A DNA stretch of 64,000 bases from Edaphobacter sp. (GTDB taxonomy: Bacteria > Acidobacteriota > Terriglobia > Terriglobales > Acidobacteriaceae): the NCBI RefSeq assembly GCF_028283685.1, contig NZ_JAPWKF010000005.1:295592-359591 (forward strand), read 5' to 3'. The translations under genes and the position numbers were made by a program. Below are positions 24,972 through 34,360 of the stretch, one piece after another (positions within the stretch are counted from its first letter, which is position 1; the number at the start of each line of letters is the position of its first letter). Below the pieces are notes generated by a model. It was not told where the DNA came from. It did no database searches and saw nothing but the letters and a program-made list of their open reading frames with translations.

Positions 24972-26195
24972 ATGCGCTCTGCGGGCGAGACAAGCAGGAA
25001 GACAGGACTGATTCTCGGGATCGAGAGCTCGTGCGACGAGACGGCGGCGTCGGTGGTTCGCGGAGGCACGGAGGCGCTGTCGAACGTGGTGGCTTCGCAG
25101 ATGAATCTACATGCGAACTACGGCGGCGTGGTGCCGGAGCTGGCCTCGCGTGAGCATCTGCGCAACATCGTTCCGGTGGTGCGCGAGGCGATGAGCCGCG
25201 CGGGCGTGGGCTTTGAGGATCTCGATGCGATTGCGGTGACGGAGGGGCCAGGGCTTGCGGGCGCCCTGCTGGTGGGCATTACGTATGCGAAGGCGCTGAC
25301 GCTTGGATTTGAGAAGCCGTTGATCGGCGTGAATCATCTTGAGGGGCATATTCATGCGGTGCTGATGGAGGCTCGTCAGCGTGCGGAGCAGCCGATGGAG
25401 CTGCCGTTGCTGGCGCTGGTCGTCTCGGGGGGCCACACGCATCTTTACCTCGGGGAGCAGAGGGATCTCGCAGAGCAGAGGGGCGAGGGAGCTTGGCGCT
25501 ATCGCAATGTGGGTCGCACGGTGGATGATGCTGCGGGCGAGGCGTACGACAAGGTGGCGAAGCTGCTGGGGTTGGGATATCCCGGCGGACCGTGGATCGA
25601 TGCGCTGGCGAAGCGCGGCAATCCGCAGGCGGTACCGTTTCGTTTTGCGCAGATCAAGCCGCGCGTGAGTCGCGACGGCGTGGAGCCGAAGAACAAGAAG
25701 GCTCCGCCGAGGACCGAGGGGCCGAGCTTCGATTTCTCCTTCAGCGGCATCAAGACGGCGGTGCTGCGCTATATCGAGACGCATGGGATGAGGGAGGCCG
25801 TGGCGGCGCGGCGGGCCAGGCTGGCGGAGCATCCGGAGTGGACGCCGGGGTCGGAGGAGGCGGCTGCGCTTTGCGATCAGCAAACGCTTGACCTGATTGC
25901 TTCGTTTCAGTACGCCGTGGTGGGGAACCTGCTGCGCCAGAGCTTTGCTGCCGCGGAGACGTTTGGCGCGCGAGGAATCGTGGTTTCGGGCGGTGTGGCC
26001 GCCAATAGCGAGCTGCGTCAGCGGTTCCGGGCGGAGGCCGACCGGCGCGGGTTGGCGGTGGCGTTTCCGTCGCTGGCGCTCTCGACCGACAATGCGGCGA
26101 TGATTGCGGCGGCGGCGTGGCAGAAGCTGGTGATGGGCGACTTTGCCGATGACGGTCTGGGGCCAGCGCCACAACTGCGGCTGGGCGGGGTTTAG
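24972..26195 (+). CDS. tsaD: tRNA threonylcarbamoyladenosine synthase subunit TsaD
   Basis: 407 residues; typical TsaD is about 340. N-terminal [16 protein letters not shown], metal-site [47 protein letters not shown] and C-terminal [13 protein letters not shown] are all present. Extra length comes from inserts around [19 protein letters not shown] and after [17 protein letters not shown]. TsaD makes t6A37 of ANN-decoding tRNAs with TsaB, TsaE and TsaC. The frame starts at 24921, but ATG 24972 fits homology. Confidence 0.94.
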   Translation: MRSAGETSRKTGLILGIESSCDETAASVVRGGTEALSNVVASQMNLHANYGGVVPELASREHLRNIVPVVREAMSRAGVGFEDLDAIAVTEGPGLAGALLVGITYAKALTLGFEKPLIGVNHLEGHIHAVLMEARQRAEQPMELPLLALVVSGGHTHLYLGEQRDLAEQRGEGAWRYRNVGRTVDDAAGEAYDKVAKLLGLGYPGGPWIDALAKRGNPQAVPFRFAQIKPRVSRDGVEPKNKKAPPRTEGPSFDFSFSGIKTAVLRYIETHGMREAVAARRARLAEHPEWTPGSEEAAALCDQQTLDLIASFQYAVVGNLLRQSFAAAETFGARGIVVSGGVAANSELRQRFRAEADRRGLAVAFPSLALSTDNAAMIAAAAWQKLVMGDFADDGLGPAPQLRLGGV

Positions 26196-26322
26196 GCTTA
26201 CCCCGGCAGCGGCTGGTGGGTTCGGGTAAATCCGATAAAATAAGCAGGATCGATTATTTCGCGAGAGGTCTGCACCGCGCTACGTGCTCGGCTGCGGCGG
26301 GACAAGAGCGCACGTGGCAACG

Positions 26323-27816
26323 ATGGAACTCTTTAATACCCTGGGTGGCAAGGTTGAGACGCTGGAACCGGTCGGCGCTCCCGAGCTGCGAATGTACTGC
26401 TGCGGGCCGACGGTCTACGACTACGGCCACATCGGCAACTTCCGCACCTTCCTGCATGTCGACGTGCTGCGCCGCTTTCTGCAGCAGATCGGCATCCCGG
26501 TGAAGTACGTGATGAACATCACGGACGTGGACGACAAGATCATTCGCAACGCCGCTGCCGCGGGCAAGCCGATCGCCGAGTACACGGAGAAGTACGAGAA
26601 GGCATTCTTTGAGGACTCCGATGCGCTGGGCATCGAAAAGTCGGAGATCGTCGCACATGCCACAAGCGCGATTCCCGAGATGGTGGAACTGATCGAGAAG
26701 CTGGCTGCGCGGGACATCGCGTACAAGGCCGAGGACGGCAGCTGGTACTTCCGCATCGATCGTTTTCCGGAGTACGGCAAGCTTTCGCGCAAGGACTTCG
26801 AAGGCATTGAAGACGGAGCGCGCGTCGATATCGACGAGTACGAGAAGGACGCGGCGCGCGACTTTGCGTTGTGGAAGGCCTGCAAGCCGGGCGAGCAGAG
26901 CTGGACGACGGAGCTGGGCTGCGGCCGTCCGGGCTGGCACATCGAGTGCTCGGCGATGGCGATGAAGTTTCTGGGAGATTCGATCGATCTGCACTGCGGT
27001 GGCGAGGACCTGATGTTTCCGCACCACGAGAACGAGATCGCGCAGTCGGAGTCGGCGACGGGCAAGCCGTTTGCGCGGCACTGGATGCATGTGCGTTTTC
27101 TGCTGGTGGAAGGCCGCAAGATGTCGAAGTCGGAGGGAAACTTTTACACGCTGCGCGACCTGCTGTTGAAGGGCTATCGCGCATCGGCGATTCGTTTTCT
27201 GCTGATCTCGGTGCCGTATCGCCACCAGATGAACTTCACCTTCGAGTCGCTAAAGGAATCGACGAATGCGATTGAGCGGCTGCGCACGTTTCATCAGCGG
27301 ATGCTGAAGGGAGCGTGGCCGGAGACAGTGGCGCAGAGGCCGGGCGAGATCGCCGACAACCTGACACAGCAGATCGGCGAGGCGCGTCTGAAGTACACGG
27401 AGGCGCTGGCCAACGATCTGAACACCGCAGAGGCGCGTGCGGCGATCTTCGACATGGTGCGCGTGGCGAACAGCTCGGCGGATGCGGGCACGCTGACGAA
27501 GAAGGATGTCGATGCGGTGCTCGAGGTGCTGAATCTGTTCGACGGTGTCTTCGCGGTGCTGAAGGACAACGATGCGGAGATTACGCGTGCTGCGCTGGCG
27601 TGGGCGGAGGCGGAAGGCAGATCGGGCGAGATCGCTCCCGAGCTGCTGACAAACTTCGCGTTTACCGATGCAGACATCGATGCGCTGGTGGCGGAGCGGA
27701 CGCAGGCCAAGAAGACGCGCAACTTTGCACGCGCGGATGCGATCCGCAACGAGCTGATGGCGAAGGGCGTGCTGATCGAAGATTCGAAGGACGGCGTTCG
27801 CTGGCGGCGTAAGTAG
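26323..27816 (+). CDS. cysS: Cysteinyl-tRNA synthetase
   Basis: 497 residues. Class I synthetase motifs: HIGH as YDYGHIGNFRTF, zinc-site Cys in MYCCGPTVY and GWHIECSAMAM, DLMFPHHENEIAQSE, and KMSKS as GRKMSKSEGNFYTLRDLL. The family begins at MELFNTLGGKVE, so I use ATG 26323. The frame is open upstream to 26284, and GTG 26314 is a possible alternative. It follows tsaD by 127 bases that contain no gene. Confidence 0.95.
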   Translation: MELFNTLGGKVETLEPVGAPELRMYCCGPTVYDYGHIGNFRTFLHVDVLRRFLQQIGIPVKYVMNITDVDDKIIRNAAAAGKPIAEYTEKYEKAFFEDSDALGIEKSEIVAHATSAIPEMVELIEKLAARDIAYKAEDGSWYFRIDRFPEYGKLSRKDFEGIEDGARVDIDEYEKDAARDFALWKACKPGEQSWTTELGCGRPGWHIECSAMAMKFLGDSIDLHCGGEDLMFPHHENEIAQSESATGKPFARHWMHVRFLLVEGRKMSKSEGNFYTLRDLLLKGYRASAIRFLLISVPYRHQMNFTFESLKESTNAIERLRTFHQRMLKGAWPETVAQRPGEIADNLTQQIGEARLKYTEALANDLNTAEARAAIFDMVRVANSSADAGTLTKKDVDAVLEVLNLFDGVFAVLKDNDAEITRAALAWAEAEGRSGEIAPELLTNFAFTDADIDALVAERTQAKKTRNFARADAIRNELMAKGVLIEDSKDGVRWRRK

Positions 27817-27820
27817 TTCT

Positions 27821-28750
27821 TTAGCTGGCGTCGCAGGTTACGCAGTCCTCCATCGGAGGTGTCTTCGTTGCTGGAACGGTTCGCAATGAAAGATTCATCA
27901 GCGCGAGGCCAGCGATGACGATGAGCACGCCGAGGTAGGCTGTCCAGAGAATGGGCTCGTGAGCAACGTAGCCCCAGAAGAGTCCCCAGACGGGCAACAG
28001 ATACGTGACTGCGACGACGTGTGTGGATGAGATGCGGCTGAGCAGATCGTAGTAGAGCAAATAGGCGATGCCGCTGCCTGCAAAACCCAGGGCGATGGCC
28101 GAGACGATGGAACTGGGGTGGATCTCCGTCGGATGCGGGCCGAAGAGCGCGACGGGGAGAATCATTAACCATGCGAGCGATAGCTGCGTCGTGGCCAGAC
28201 CGATGGGGTCAAGACCTTGCAGCCGGCTCTTTGCGATGACGGTCGCAATGGCATAGCCGAGACTGCCGATGGCGATGAACAGTACGCCGAGATAGAACTG
28301 CACGGAGGAAGCTGTATTGTGCGCTGCGCCTTCGTGGCTAAGCACAACAATGACAACTCCGGCGAAGCCGAGCAGGACACCCGCGATGGTGGCGCGAGCG
28401 GGGCGCATACTCTGCACGGCGAATGACAGCAGCAGCGCACATATCGGTGTTGTCGCGTTAAGCACGGCGGCGATGCCGCTTGGAACCGTGCGTTCGCCAA
28501 GCGCAAAGAGGCAGAACGGGATCGCGTTATTGAACAGCGCCACGAGCAGGAGCGGCACGATCATCCTGCGGGGTGGAAGGGTTCGGCGACGAAGCAACAG
28601 CACCGCCCAGAGAAGCGCTCCCCCGAAGGTAAGCCGCAGCAGCGCGACCCAGGCTGGAGGAAAGCTGTGACCGGTGATCTCGATGAGGATGAACGAAGCT
28701 CCCCAGACGGCGGAGAGAAACAGTAGTTCGGCGATGTCGCGACGAGTCAT
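27821..28750 (-). CDS. EamA/DMT-family transporter
   Basis: 309 residues with ten predicted TM segments in two EamA repeats (ELLFLSAVWGASFILIEI; LGVLFIAIGSLGYAIATVIAK; GYVAHEPILWTAYLGVLIVIAGLALM). The drug/metabolite-exporter family moves amino acids, nucleosides or other small solutes; no substrate is indicated. The C-terminus ends CVTCDAS. GGGGAAGA precedes ATG 28750. It is convergent with cysS, leaving four bases between the genes. Confidence 0.85.
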   Translation of the reverse strand: MTRRDIAELLFLSAVWGASFILIEITGHSFPPAWVALLRLTFGGALLWAVLLLRRRTLPPRRMIVPLLLVALFNNAIPFCLFALGERTVPSGIAAVLNATTPICALLLSFAVQSMRPARATIAGVLLGFAGVVIVVLSHEGAAHNTASSVQFYLGVLFIAIGSLGYAIATVIAKSRLQGLDPIGLATTQLSLAWLMILPVALFGPHPTEIHPSSIVSAIALGFAGSGIAYLLYYDLLSRISSTHVVAVTYLLPVWGLFWGYVAHEPILWTAYLGVLIVIAGLALMNLSLRTVPATKTPPMEDCVTCDAS

Positions 28751-28870
28751 GATTGATCTTCCCCGGAGTGCCGTTGGCCGACACACGTTGTACTGACTGT
28801 CATTCCGATTTGCTGAATTTGGATGAAGGCGGGGGAGGCAGGATGCGGCATTTTTTGCCGGCTCGGCATT

Positions 28871-28900
28871 TTGTGACGGATGGGTGAGTTGGGCTACACT
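28871..28900 (+). promoter_or_regulatory. Putative promoter of the Spy-like gene
   Basis: TTGTGA (28871-28876) and TACACT (28895-28900) are 18 bases apart, about 93 bases before the ATG at 28993. Pattern match only. Confidence 0.35.
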
Positions 28901-28992
28901 TACGCCCGCACTCCGCAGGGGGTGTCGTGATTGTCAAAAAAGCCGCGCAGCAAGCGCCATGGTCGTCAGAATTCGGCGCAGGAGGAACAACA

Positions 28993-29388
28993 ATGAAGAA
29001 GTATCTCTTGCTCACAGTATGGGTTCTAGGACTCGGCAGTATGCAGCCCACATTCCTGATGGCGGCGCCGTTCGCTTATCAGGCAGCCGATCAGACGCCG
29101 CCTCCGCCGGAGAAGGTGGTGGAGATGATGAGCAGCAAGCTGTCGCTGAGCGATGATCAGAAGACGCAAATCACGCCGATCATCGCCGACCGGCAACAGA
29201 AGATGATGGCGCTGAAGGGCGATACGTCGATGCGCAAGATGAAGAAGGCGCGCGAGGCGAAGTCGATCATGGACGACAGCGATAAGAAGATCGAGGCCGT
29301 GCTGAACGACGATCAGAAGAAGAAGTACGCCGAGATAAAGGAAGAGATGAAAGAGAAGATGAAGGAACAGCGGGAGAACGCCCAGTAA
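28993..29388 (+). CDS. Spy/CpxP-like periplasmic protein
   Basis: 131 residues. Signal peptide MKKYLLLTVWVLGLGSMQPTFLMAA, then a Lys/Glu/Met-rich helical domain with a LSLSDDQKTQITPI motif near the LTxxQ box of Spy/CpxP/CnrX proteins, and a second copy-like motif LNDDQKKKYAEI. Family members are envelope chaperones or metal-stress sensors. AGGAGG is six bases before the ATG. An earlier in-frame GTG (28927) is less likely because the signal peptide begins at 28993. It lies close to a likely metal-uptake operon but on the opposite strand. Confidence 0.8.
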   Translation: MKKYLLLTVWVLGLGSMQPTFLMAAPFAYQAADQTPPPPEKVVEMMSSKLSLSDDQKTQITPIIADRQQKMMALKGDTSMRKMKKAREAKSIMDDSDKKIEAVLNDDQKKKYAEIKEEMKEKMKEQRENAQ

Positions 29389-29437
29389 GTTCAGGCGCTC
29401 TGCTTGCCGTTCCCTCCTACTTCATGATTTCTCTGGT

Positions 29438-29881
29438 TTAGAGATGCGTGGTTCCGCATGATGCGGCGTTGCGGCATGGCGGACAGCTGCGGCAGAAGCT
29501 GCGGTTGGCGAGGTGTGCGGCGATCAGCATGAGCGAGCCGGGAATGCTGATTGCAAGTTCCAATCGGTGGGGAAGGGTTTCGCCGCGCCATGCGACGACA
29601 GCAACGAGGGCGATGCCGGTTGCGACGAGCGCGAGCAGCGATCTGCGGCGGTGGAGGCGATAGCCGGGAAGAAAGGCGAGCGTGCTTACCAGCAGGATAG
29701 AGATGGCGAGGGCGCGATGAAAGCTGGCGTCGCCGGGAAGCCACTGCAGGAGCGCCGGAAAGGCGCTGATCAGCAGCGGAGTGAGCAGGCAGTGGATCAT
29801 GCAGAGGCCGGAGGCAAGGACGCCCGCATGATCGGCGTGGCGGCGCAGATGCGCCAGCGAAGAAGAGGCAAGAGTGTGCAT
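29438..29881 (-). CDS. MerC-domain membrane protein
   Basis: 147 residues from ATG 29881. Four hydrophobic helices; the first includes a Cys-His motif (ASGLCMIHCLLTPLL, with C27, H30 and C31) typical of MerC. The C-terminus has CRSCPPCRNAASC, four Cys likely to bind a soft metal. MerC proteins carry mercury(II) or, in some lineages, other metals across the inner membrane. It is the last gene of the exported-protein/TonB receptor cluster, which supports a metal-import role. No merA or merR is present, so mercury resistance proper is not indicated. Confidence 0.72.
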   Translation of the reverse strand: MHTLASSSLAHLRRHADHAGVLASGLCMIHCLLTPLLISAFPALLQWLPGDASFHRALAISILLVSTLAFLPGYRLHRRRSLLALVATGIALVAVVAWRGETLPHRLELAISIPGSLMLIAAHLANRSFCRSCPPCRNAASCGTTHL

Positions 29882-29963
29882 CGAGAGGTGTCCTGGGTGT
29901 GTTGAAGGAACGCGTCGAAGGGCGCAGACGATGCTGCGCCCTTCGACGTGTTGCGGTGCGGTC

Positions 29964-32690
29964 TTAGAAGCTGTAGCTGAGCTCTCCGGTGATCGAGCGC
30001 GGTGTGACGTAGTGCGTGCCCGAGAAGGTGGAGAGGAAGTTGTACAGCGCGACCTTGTTGGTGAGGTTGACTGCTGTGAGGCGCAGGCCGACCTTACGCT
30101 TGTCGCCGTGGAAGAGGTTGTCCTCACCCAATGCGAGATCGAAGAGGTTACGCGGCTTGACGCGGGGTGGATTGTGGTCGTCGTTGCTGGTGCCGGGAGT
30201 CGGGATGTTGAGCAGCGACGAGCTGAGCTGGGATGCTGCGCAGAGGTCGGGCAGTGCGCTGGTCGGTGTCGCCTTGACGCCGCCGCAGGAGAGCCCGGCC
30301 TGGAACTGCTGATCGGCCGTCAGGCTGGAGAGGTTGACCGCCGGCGCACCGTTCAGCGTCAGCGGGTTGCCGTTGGCGTCGAAGGAGTAGTCCGAGCATC
30401 CGGTGTTGGGGTCGGTCGTGTTGTAGCAGGGCGTAGCACCGGCGACGAGGCCGCTGTCGAAGCGCCAGTTGAAGCCCAGCCAGGCAGATTTACGGAAGGG
30501 CAGGGCGTACTGCAGATGTGCGCTCTCGTTGAAACGCTCGTCGTGGTCGATGCGGAAGGGATAGTTGGAGCCGGGAGTGCCGGGTGTCGTGCCGACGCCG
30601 CCGACCTGCGGGTTGTAGAAGCGTGCGGCGACCGAGGACATGACGACGAAGCCGCTGATGCCGTGCGTTTCGGGAACGCTGGCACGCAGCATCCATCCGG
30701 GGATCTTGGAGTTCTTCCACTCGATGGGGAAGGTAATGGGCGTAGCGCCGAAGACGGAGAAGTCGTAGGCATTGTGCGTGTACTTCCAGATGTACTCGGC
30801 GCTGATGACGAGGTGCTTGCTGAAGGCCTGCTGGAAGCCGGCGTGGAACTCGTTGCGGAAGCCGGGGTTGAAGGGTGCGGGAACGCAGCTGCCCAGCGTC
30901 TCGAAGATGCCCTGGATGACGGGGTCGTAGCAGCCGTTGGTGGAGAGCACGAGGTTCTCGTTGAACGGGGTCTCCTGCGCACGAGAGTAGGAGGCGCGCA
31001 GCACAGTGTTGGTCTGCTTGATGTTGTAGGAGATGCCGACGCGGGGCTCTGCCTGACGCTGGATGGCGAGGCCGTTGTAGAAGTCGCCGCGGATACCGAG
31101 GTTCAACAGCCAGGGACCCTTGGTGATCTGGTCCTGCGCATAGAGCGCGAGCTGCTTGATGGCAGCCTGCCCATGCCAGGCGTAGTTGCTTCCGCCGCGG
31201 GTGATGTCGTGCGGCAGCAGGACGGGATTGAACGCGGCGTTCGCTGTGAGGCCCGCCGTGGCGCACTGCGCGGGATCGGTGTAGCCGCTCACGCCATCGC
31301 CGTCGGCGTCGACGCAGGGAGCGTTGAGGGACGCATCCACAAGGCCGGTGTCGAGGTTTTCGCGAAGATAGGTCTGCTGATACATGCCGCCGATCTTCAC
31401 GTTGTGGATGCCCTTGGCCCAGGTGATATCGCTATGCACGCCGGCGTTGGTCAGGGTGCGGTACTGCTGCACCGTCTCCTGCTGAATGGGGCCGAGGTCG
31501 GCGAGAGGGTTGTTGCTGGGGATGTAGTTGTAGGCGTCGCGGCGAATGTAGGCGCCGAAGTTGAGCACGCTGTACTGGTTTAGCGTATGCGTCCAGGTGG
31601 GTGCGATGTTGAAGGTCTCGATCTTGGAGCGCTGATCGGTGGGACCGACGGGGTTGCCATACTGGTCGGAGACGTTCATGGTGTCGAAGGCGTTCGGCGT
31701 CTGGAACCATGAGCGGGTGTACTGCAGGTTGGTGTGCAGCGAATTGGCGTCGTTGAACTGGAAGTCGACGCGATCGAAGATGTTCTGCTGATTGCCCTTG
31801 TCGTGCAGCGTCTGAAACTCCGGGCCATCGAGGAAGCGGCCAGAGTTCATGCCGCTGACTGCGACGAAGTTGCCCCAGTTCTGTCCACCGTAGGCGAGCG
31901 TGCCGTCGATCGACGTGGTGCCGAAGGTCCCGTAATCGAAGGAGATGTTGCCGTGCGGTGTGGTGACGCCCTGACCGGAGCGCGTGGTGGCCTTGATGAT
32001 GAGGCTGGTCTTATCGCCGTACTCCGCCGTGGGAGCGCCGCCGATGACCTCGAGCGATTGCAGGGCGTCGGAGGGAATCTGGTTGGAGAAGACCTTGCTC
32101 TGCTGGTCGGTGATGGGCTGACCGTCGATAGAGAAGGAGTTCTCAGCGTGATCGCCGAGGCCGTGGAAGAGACCGTTGGAGTCGGCGGCGACGCCTGGAG
32201 AAGAGAGTGTAACGATGGAGCTGAGCGAGGATGACTGGCTCTCCAGCGGCATCCGGTCCATGGTGGAGCGATCGACGTCGGTGTGGAAGGTGGAGTCGTT
32301 CTCGATGAGGTCGGAGCCGGTCTCGACGGTGACGGTCTGCGACGATTCGATGATGTTGAGCTGAACCGTATTCACGATTGGGACCGGCGACCTGACGTCA
32401 ATGATCTTGGTGTTGCTGGCGAAGCCCGCATCTGTGACGACGAGGTGGTAGGGATTGAAGGGGATGTTGTAGAAGTGGTACTGCCCGGTGGCGTCCGTCT
32501 TGACGGTGCGGATGTAGCCGGTGACATGGTTGCTGAGTTCTACGGTGGCACCGGGAATGACGGCGGCGGAGGGATCGGTCACGGTGCCGGAGATGGTGCC
32601 GGAGCTGCTCTGAAAGGCGTGAGCGAAGGGCAGAACGAAGACGAAGAGAAACAGGGAGAGAAAAAGCCGTTGGGCGACGGACTGGCGCAT
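29964..32690 (-). CDS. TonB-dependent outer-membrane receptor, metal cluster
   Basis: 908 residues. Signal peptide MRQSVAQRLFLSLFLFVFVLPFAHAF, then an N-terminal carboxypeptidase-regulatory-like domain (SGTISGTVTDPSAAVIPGATVEL), a plug domain (SLSSIVTLSSPGVAADSNG, FSIDGQPITDQQ, ALQSLEVIGGAPTAEYGDKT) and a beta-barrel ending in Phe (TGELSYSF). The start at 32690 has AGGAG seven bases upstream. It is flanked by a His/Cys-rich exported protein gene and the merC-like gene, so a metal or metallophore substrate is likely, but it is not proven. Confidence 0.88.
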   Translation of the reverse strand: MRQSVAQRLFLSLFLFVFVLPFAHAFQSSSGTISGTVTDPSAAVIPGATVELSNHVTGYIRTVKTDATGQYHFYNIPFNPYHLVVTDAGFASNTKIIDVRSPVPIVNTVQLNIIESSQTVTVETGSDLIENDSTFHTDVDRSTMDRMPLESQSSSLSSIVTLSSPGVAADSNGLFHGLGDHAENSFSIDGQPITDQQSKVFSNQIPSDALQSLEVIGGAPTAEYGDKTSLIIKATTRSGQGVTTPHGNISFDYGTFGTTSIDGTLAYGGQNWGNFVAVSGMNSGRFLDGPEFQTLHDKGNQQNIFDRVDFQFNDANSLHTNLQYTRSWFQTPNAFDTMNVSDQYGNPVGPTDQRSKIETFNIAPTWTHTLNQYSVLNFGAYIRRDAYNYIPSNNPLADLGPIQQETVQQYRTLTNAGVHSDITWAKGIHNVKIGGMYQQTYLRENLDTGLVDASLNAPCVDADGDGVSGYTDPAQCATAGLTANAAFNPVLLPHDITRGGSNYAWHGQAAIKQLALYAQDQITKGPWLLNLGIRGDFYNGLAIQRQAEPRVGISYNIKQTNTVLRASYSRAQETPFNENLVLSTNGCYDPVIQGIFETLGSCVPAPFNPGFRNEFHAGFQQAFSKHLVISAEYIWKYTHNAYDFSVFGATPITFPIEWKNSKIPGWMLRASVPETHGISGFVVMSSVAARFYNPQVGGVGTTPGTPGSNYPFRIDHDERFNESAHLQYALPFRKSAWLGFNWRFDSGLVAGATPCYNTTDPNTGCSDYSFDANGNPLTLNGAPAVNLSSLTADQQFQAGLSCGGVKATPTSALPDLCAASQLSSSLLNIPTPGTSNDDHNPPRVKPRNLFDLALGEDNLFHGDKRKVGLRLTAVNLTNKVALYNFLSTFSGTHYVTPRSITGELSYSF

Positions 32691-32821
32691 AGGGAAACTC
32701 CTGTCGAGCTCAATGAGCATCGGTGCTTACAACAAGTGCGGTGCAAGGGTGCACGGCATGACAGGCAGAGCTTTGCTTCAGTGTGAGACCGAATGAAAAG
32801 ACTTCTTTGCCTGCAGGGACT

Positions 32822-33175
32822 TTAGATGGAGTCCTGTGCAGGTGGCGGCCGGCTGGCCATCTCGAACCGCCAGCGGAAGATCCGCTCGGCCTCGACGGCG
32901 ACCGAATCGAGTCTCTGGATCGAGAGCGTTGGCTCGGGGGTGAAGTGCTGGGGCGCCGCAAGCGCGGAGTGCATCGCCACGCAGAGCGGGCAGTGATCGT
33001 CCGGCGAGGGGCCGTTGTGCTTTGGATTCTGCTGCTTGAGCGCGGAGAACTCGGCGTGGGTGTGTGCCACCTGCGCCGTGCTCATGACGGTCACCACCAG
33101 GACACAGACCAGCGCCAGTACCCGCAGCCACATGGGGCGGTTCTCGCGAAGGCCGAGTTGGAGGACCTGTTTCAT
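32822..33175 (-). CDS. Small exported His/Cys metal-site protein (DUF2946-like)
   Basis: 117 residues with an N-terminal membrane or signal helix (MWLRVLALVCVLVVTVMSTAQ) followed by HTHAEF and DDHCPLCVAMHSA. This short pattern of His and Cys resembles DUF2946 and related proteins linked to copper/TonB genes. It is the first gene of a minus-strand cluster that continues with the TonB receptor (132-base gap) and merC-like gene. A role in capturing or sensing a metal in the periplasm is inferred. Confidence 0.62.
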   Translation of the reverse strand: MKQVLQLGLRENRPMWLRVLALVCVLVVTVMSTAQVAHTHAEFSALKQQNPKHNGPSPDDHCPLCVAMHSALAAPQHFTPEPTLSIQRLDSVAVEAERIFRWRFEMASRPPPAQDSI

Positions 33176-33291
33176 GAAAGCGCTTCTCTCCTGTTTAGCA
33201 TAGCTCGTGCGTGAGGGCCAAACCTGCGATTCCAGGTGGGGGCCCCGGAAACGTCAAAAAGAGGGGCGCGGAAGGCTACACTGTCAGGGCT

Positions 33292-34344
33292 ATGGGTAAG
33301 ACGGGTGAGGCGCAAAGAAAGTTTTCTGTTTTTTTTCTGATGCTGACTGGCTGGCTGGCATTTTCGGCTGCAGTGGTCATGGCGCAGCAGAAGCCGTTGG
33401 TCCCGGCCGATGACTCCGCCCCGCATCGTACCCGACTGATTCTGAAGGACGGAACCTACCAGCTGGTGATGAGCTACCGGATCGTGGGCGATCGCGTGCG
33501 CTATGTCTCGGCGGAGCGCGGAGGCTCCGAGGAGGAGATTCCGTCTGCGCTGGTGGACTTCGATGCCACCAAGCGCTGGGAGCGCGATCATGCCAGGAGC
33601 AGCGATGCCGAAGGGCAGGCTGCAGCCCCGATCGACCCGGAGCTGCTGAAGGAAGAAGCGGACCGTGCCGCGCTGACCCCGGAGGTCGCGCCGGACCTGC
33701 GCCTGCCGGATCTCGACAACATGGTGGTGCTCGACACCTACCGCGATCAGCCGCAGCTGGTGCCGCTGCCGCAGTCGGAGGGGGAGCTGAACCACAATAC
33801 GGCGCACAACATTGTGAAGGCGATGATCAATCCGCTCTCCAGCTCGCACCAGCTGGTGCAGCTGAAGGGCGAGAAGTCGATGGTGCAGCTGCACGTCGAT
33901 CAGCCTGCTATTTACATCCGTATCGGCCAGCCGGTGGCGGGGTTCGACGGCAGCAGGCCGATGACGGTGGATACGCATGGCGCCTCGGCGGAGATGGACG
34001 AGAAGCATCCGCTGGACCCGACGGCCAGTCGCTATGTGATCGTTCGCGCCGATGTACGGACGGGGGCGAGGGTGGTGGCGTCGTTCAAGATCAGCGCGCT
34101 GGGAACGGCGAGCCGGGATGAGGATGTCATTGAGACCACGAGGGAGATGCTGCCGGGAGGCCACTGGATGAAGCTGACGCCGAAGCAGTCGCTGCTTTTC
34201 GGCGAGTATGCGTTGATGGAGGTCCTGTCGGACCGCGAGGTGAATCTCGGGGTATGGGACTTCGGGGTGCATCCCACGGCGGGGCAGAACCGCGATGCGA
34301 TTCTGCCGCAGCCGAAGCGGCCGTTTGCGCTGAATCCGCGTTGA
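33292..34344 (+). CDS. Exported hypothetical protein, beta-rich
   Basis: 350 residues from ATG 33292. Signal peptide KFSVFFLMLTGWLAFSAAVVMAQ. The first part has a conserved motif, RLILKDGTYQLVMSYRIVGDRVRYVSAERGG, found in acidobacterial exported proteins; the C-terminal half (YVIVRADVRTGARVVASFKISALG) is beta-rich. I do not recognise a named family. TACACT (33277-33282) lies nine bases before the ATG and no SD is visible, so the mRNA may be leaderless. It is divergent from the metal cluster. Confidence 0.65.
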   Translation: MGKTGEAQRKFSVFFLMLTGWLAFSAAVVMAQQKPLVPADDSAPHRTRLILKDGTYQLVMSYRIVGDRVRYVSAERGGSEEEIPSALVDFDATKRWERDHARSSDAEGQAAAPIDPELLKEEADRAALTPEVAPDLRLPDLDNMVVLDTYRDQPQLVPLPQSEGELNHNTAHNIVKAMINPLSSSHQLVQLKGEKSMVQLHVDQPAIYIRIGQPVAGFDGSRPMTVDTHGASAEMDEKHPLDPTASRYVIVRADVRTGARVVASFKISALGTASRDEDVIETTREMLPGGHWMKLTPKQSLLFGEYALMEVLSDREVNLGVWDFGVHPTAGQNRDAILPQPKRPFALNPR

Positions 34345-34360
34345 CGATCTGTGTCGGAAG

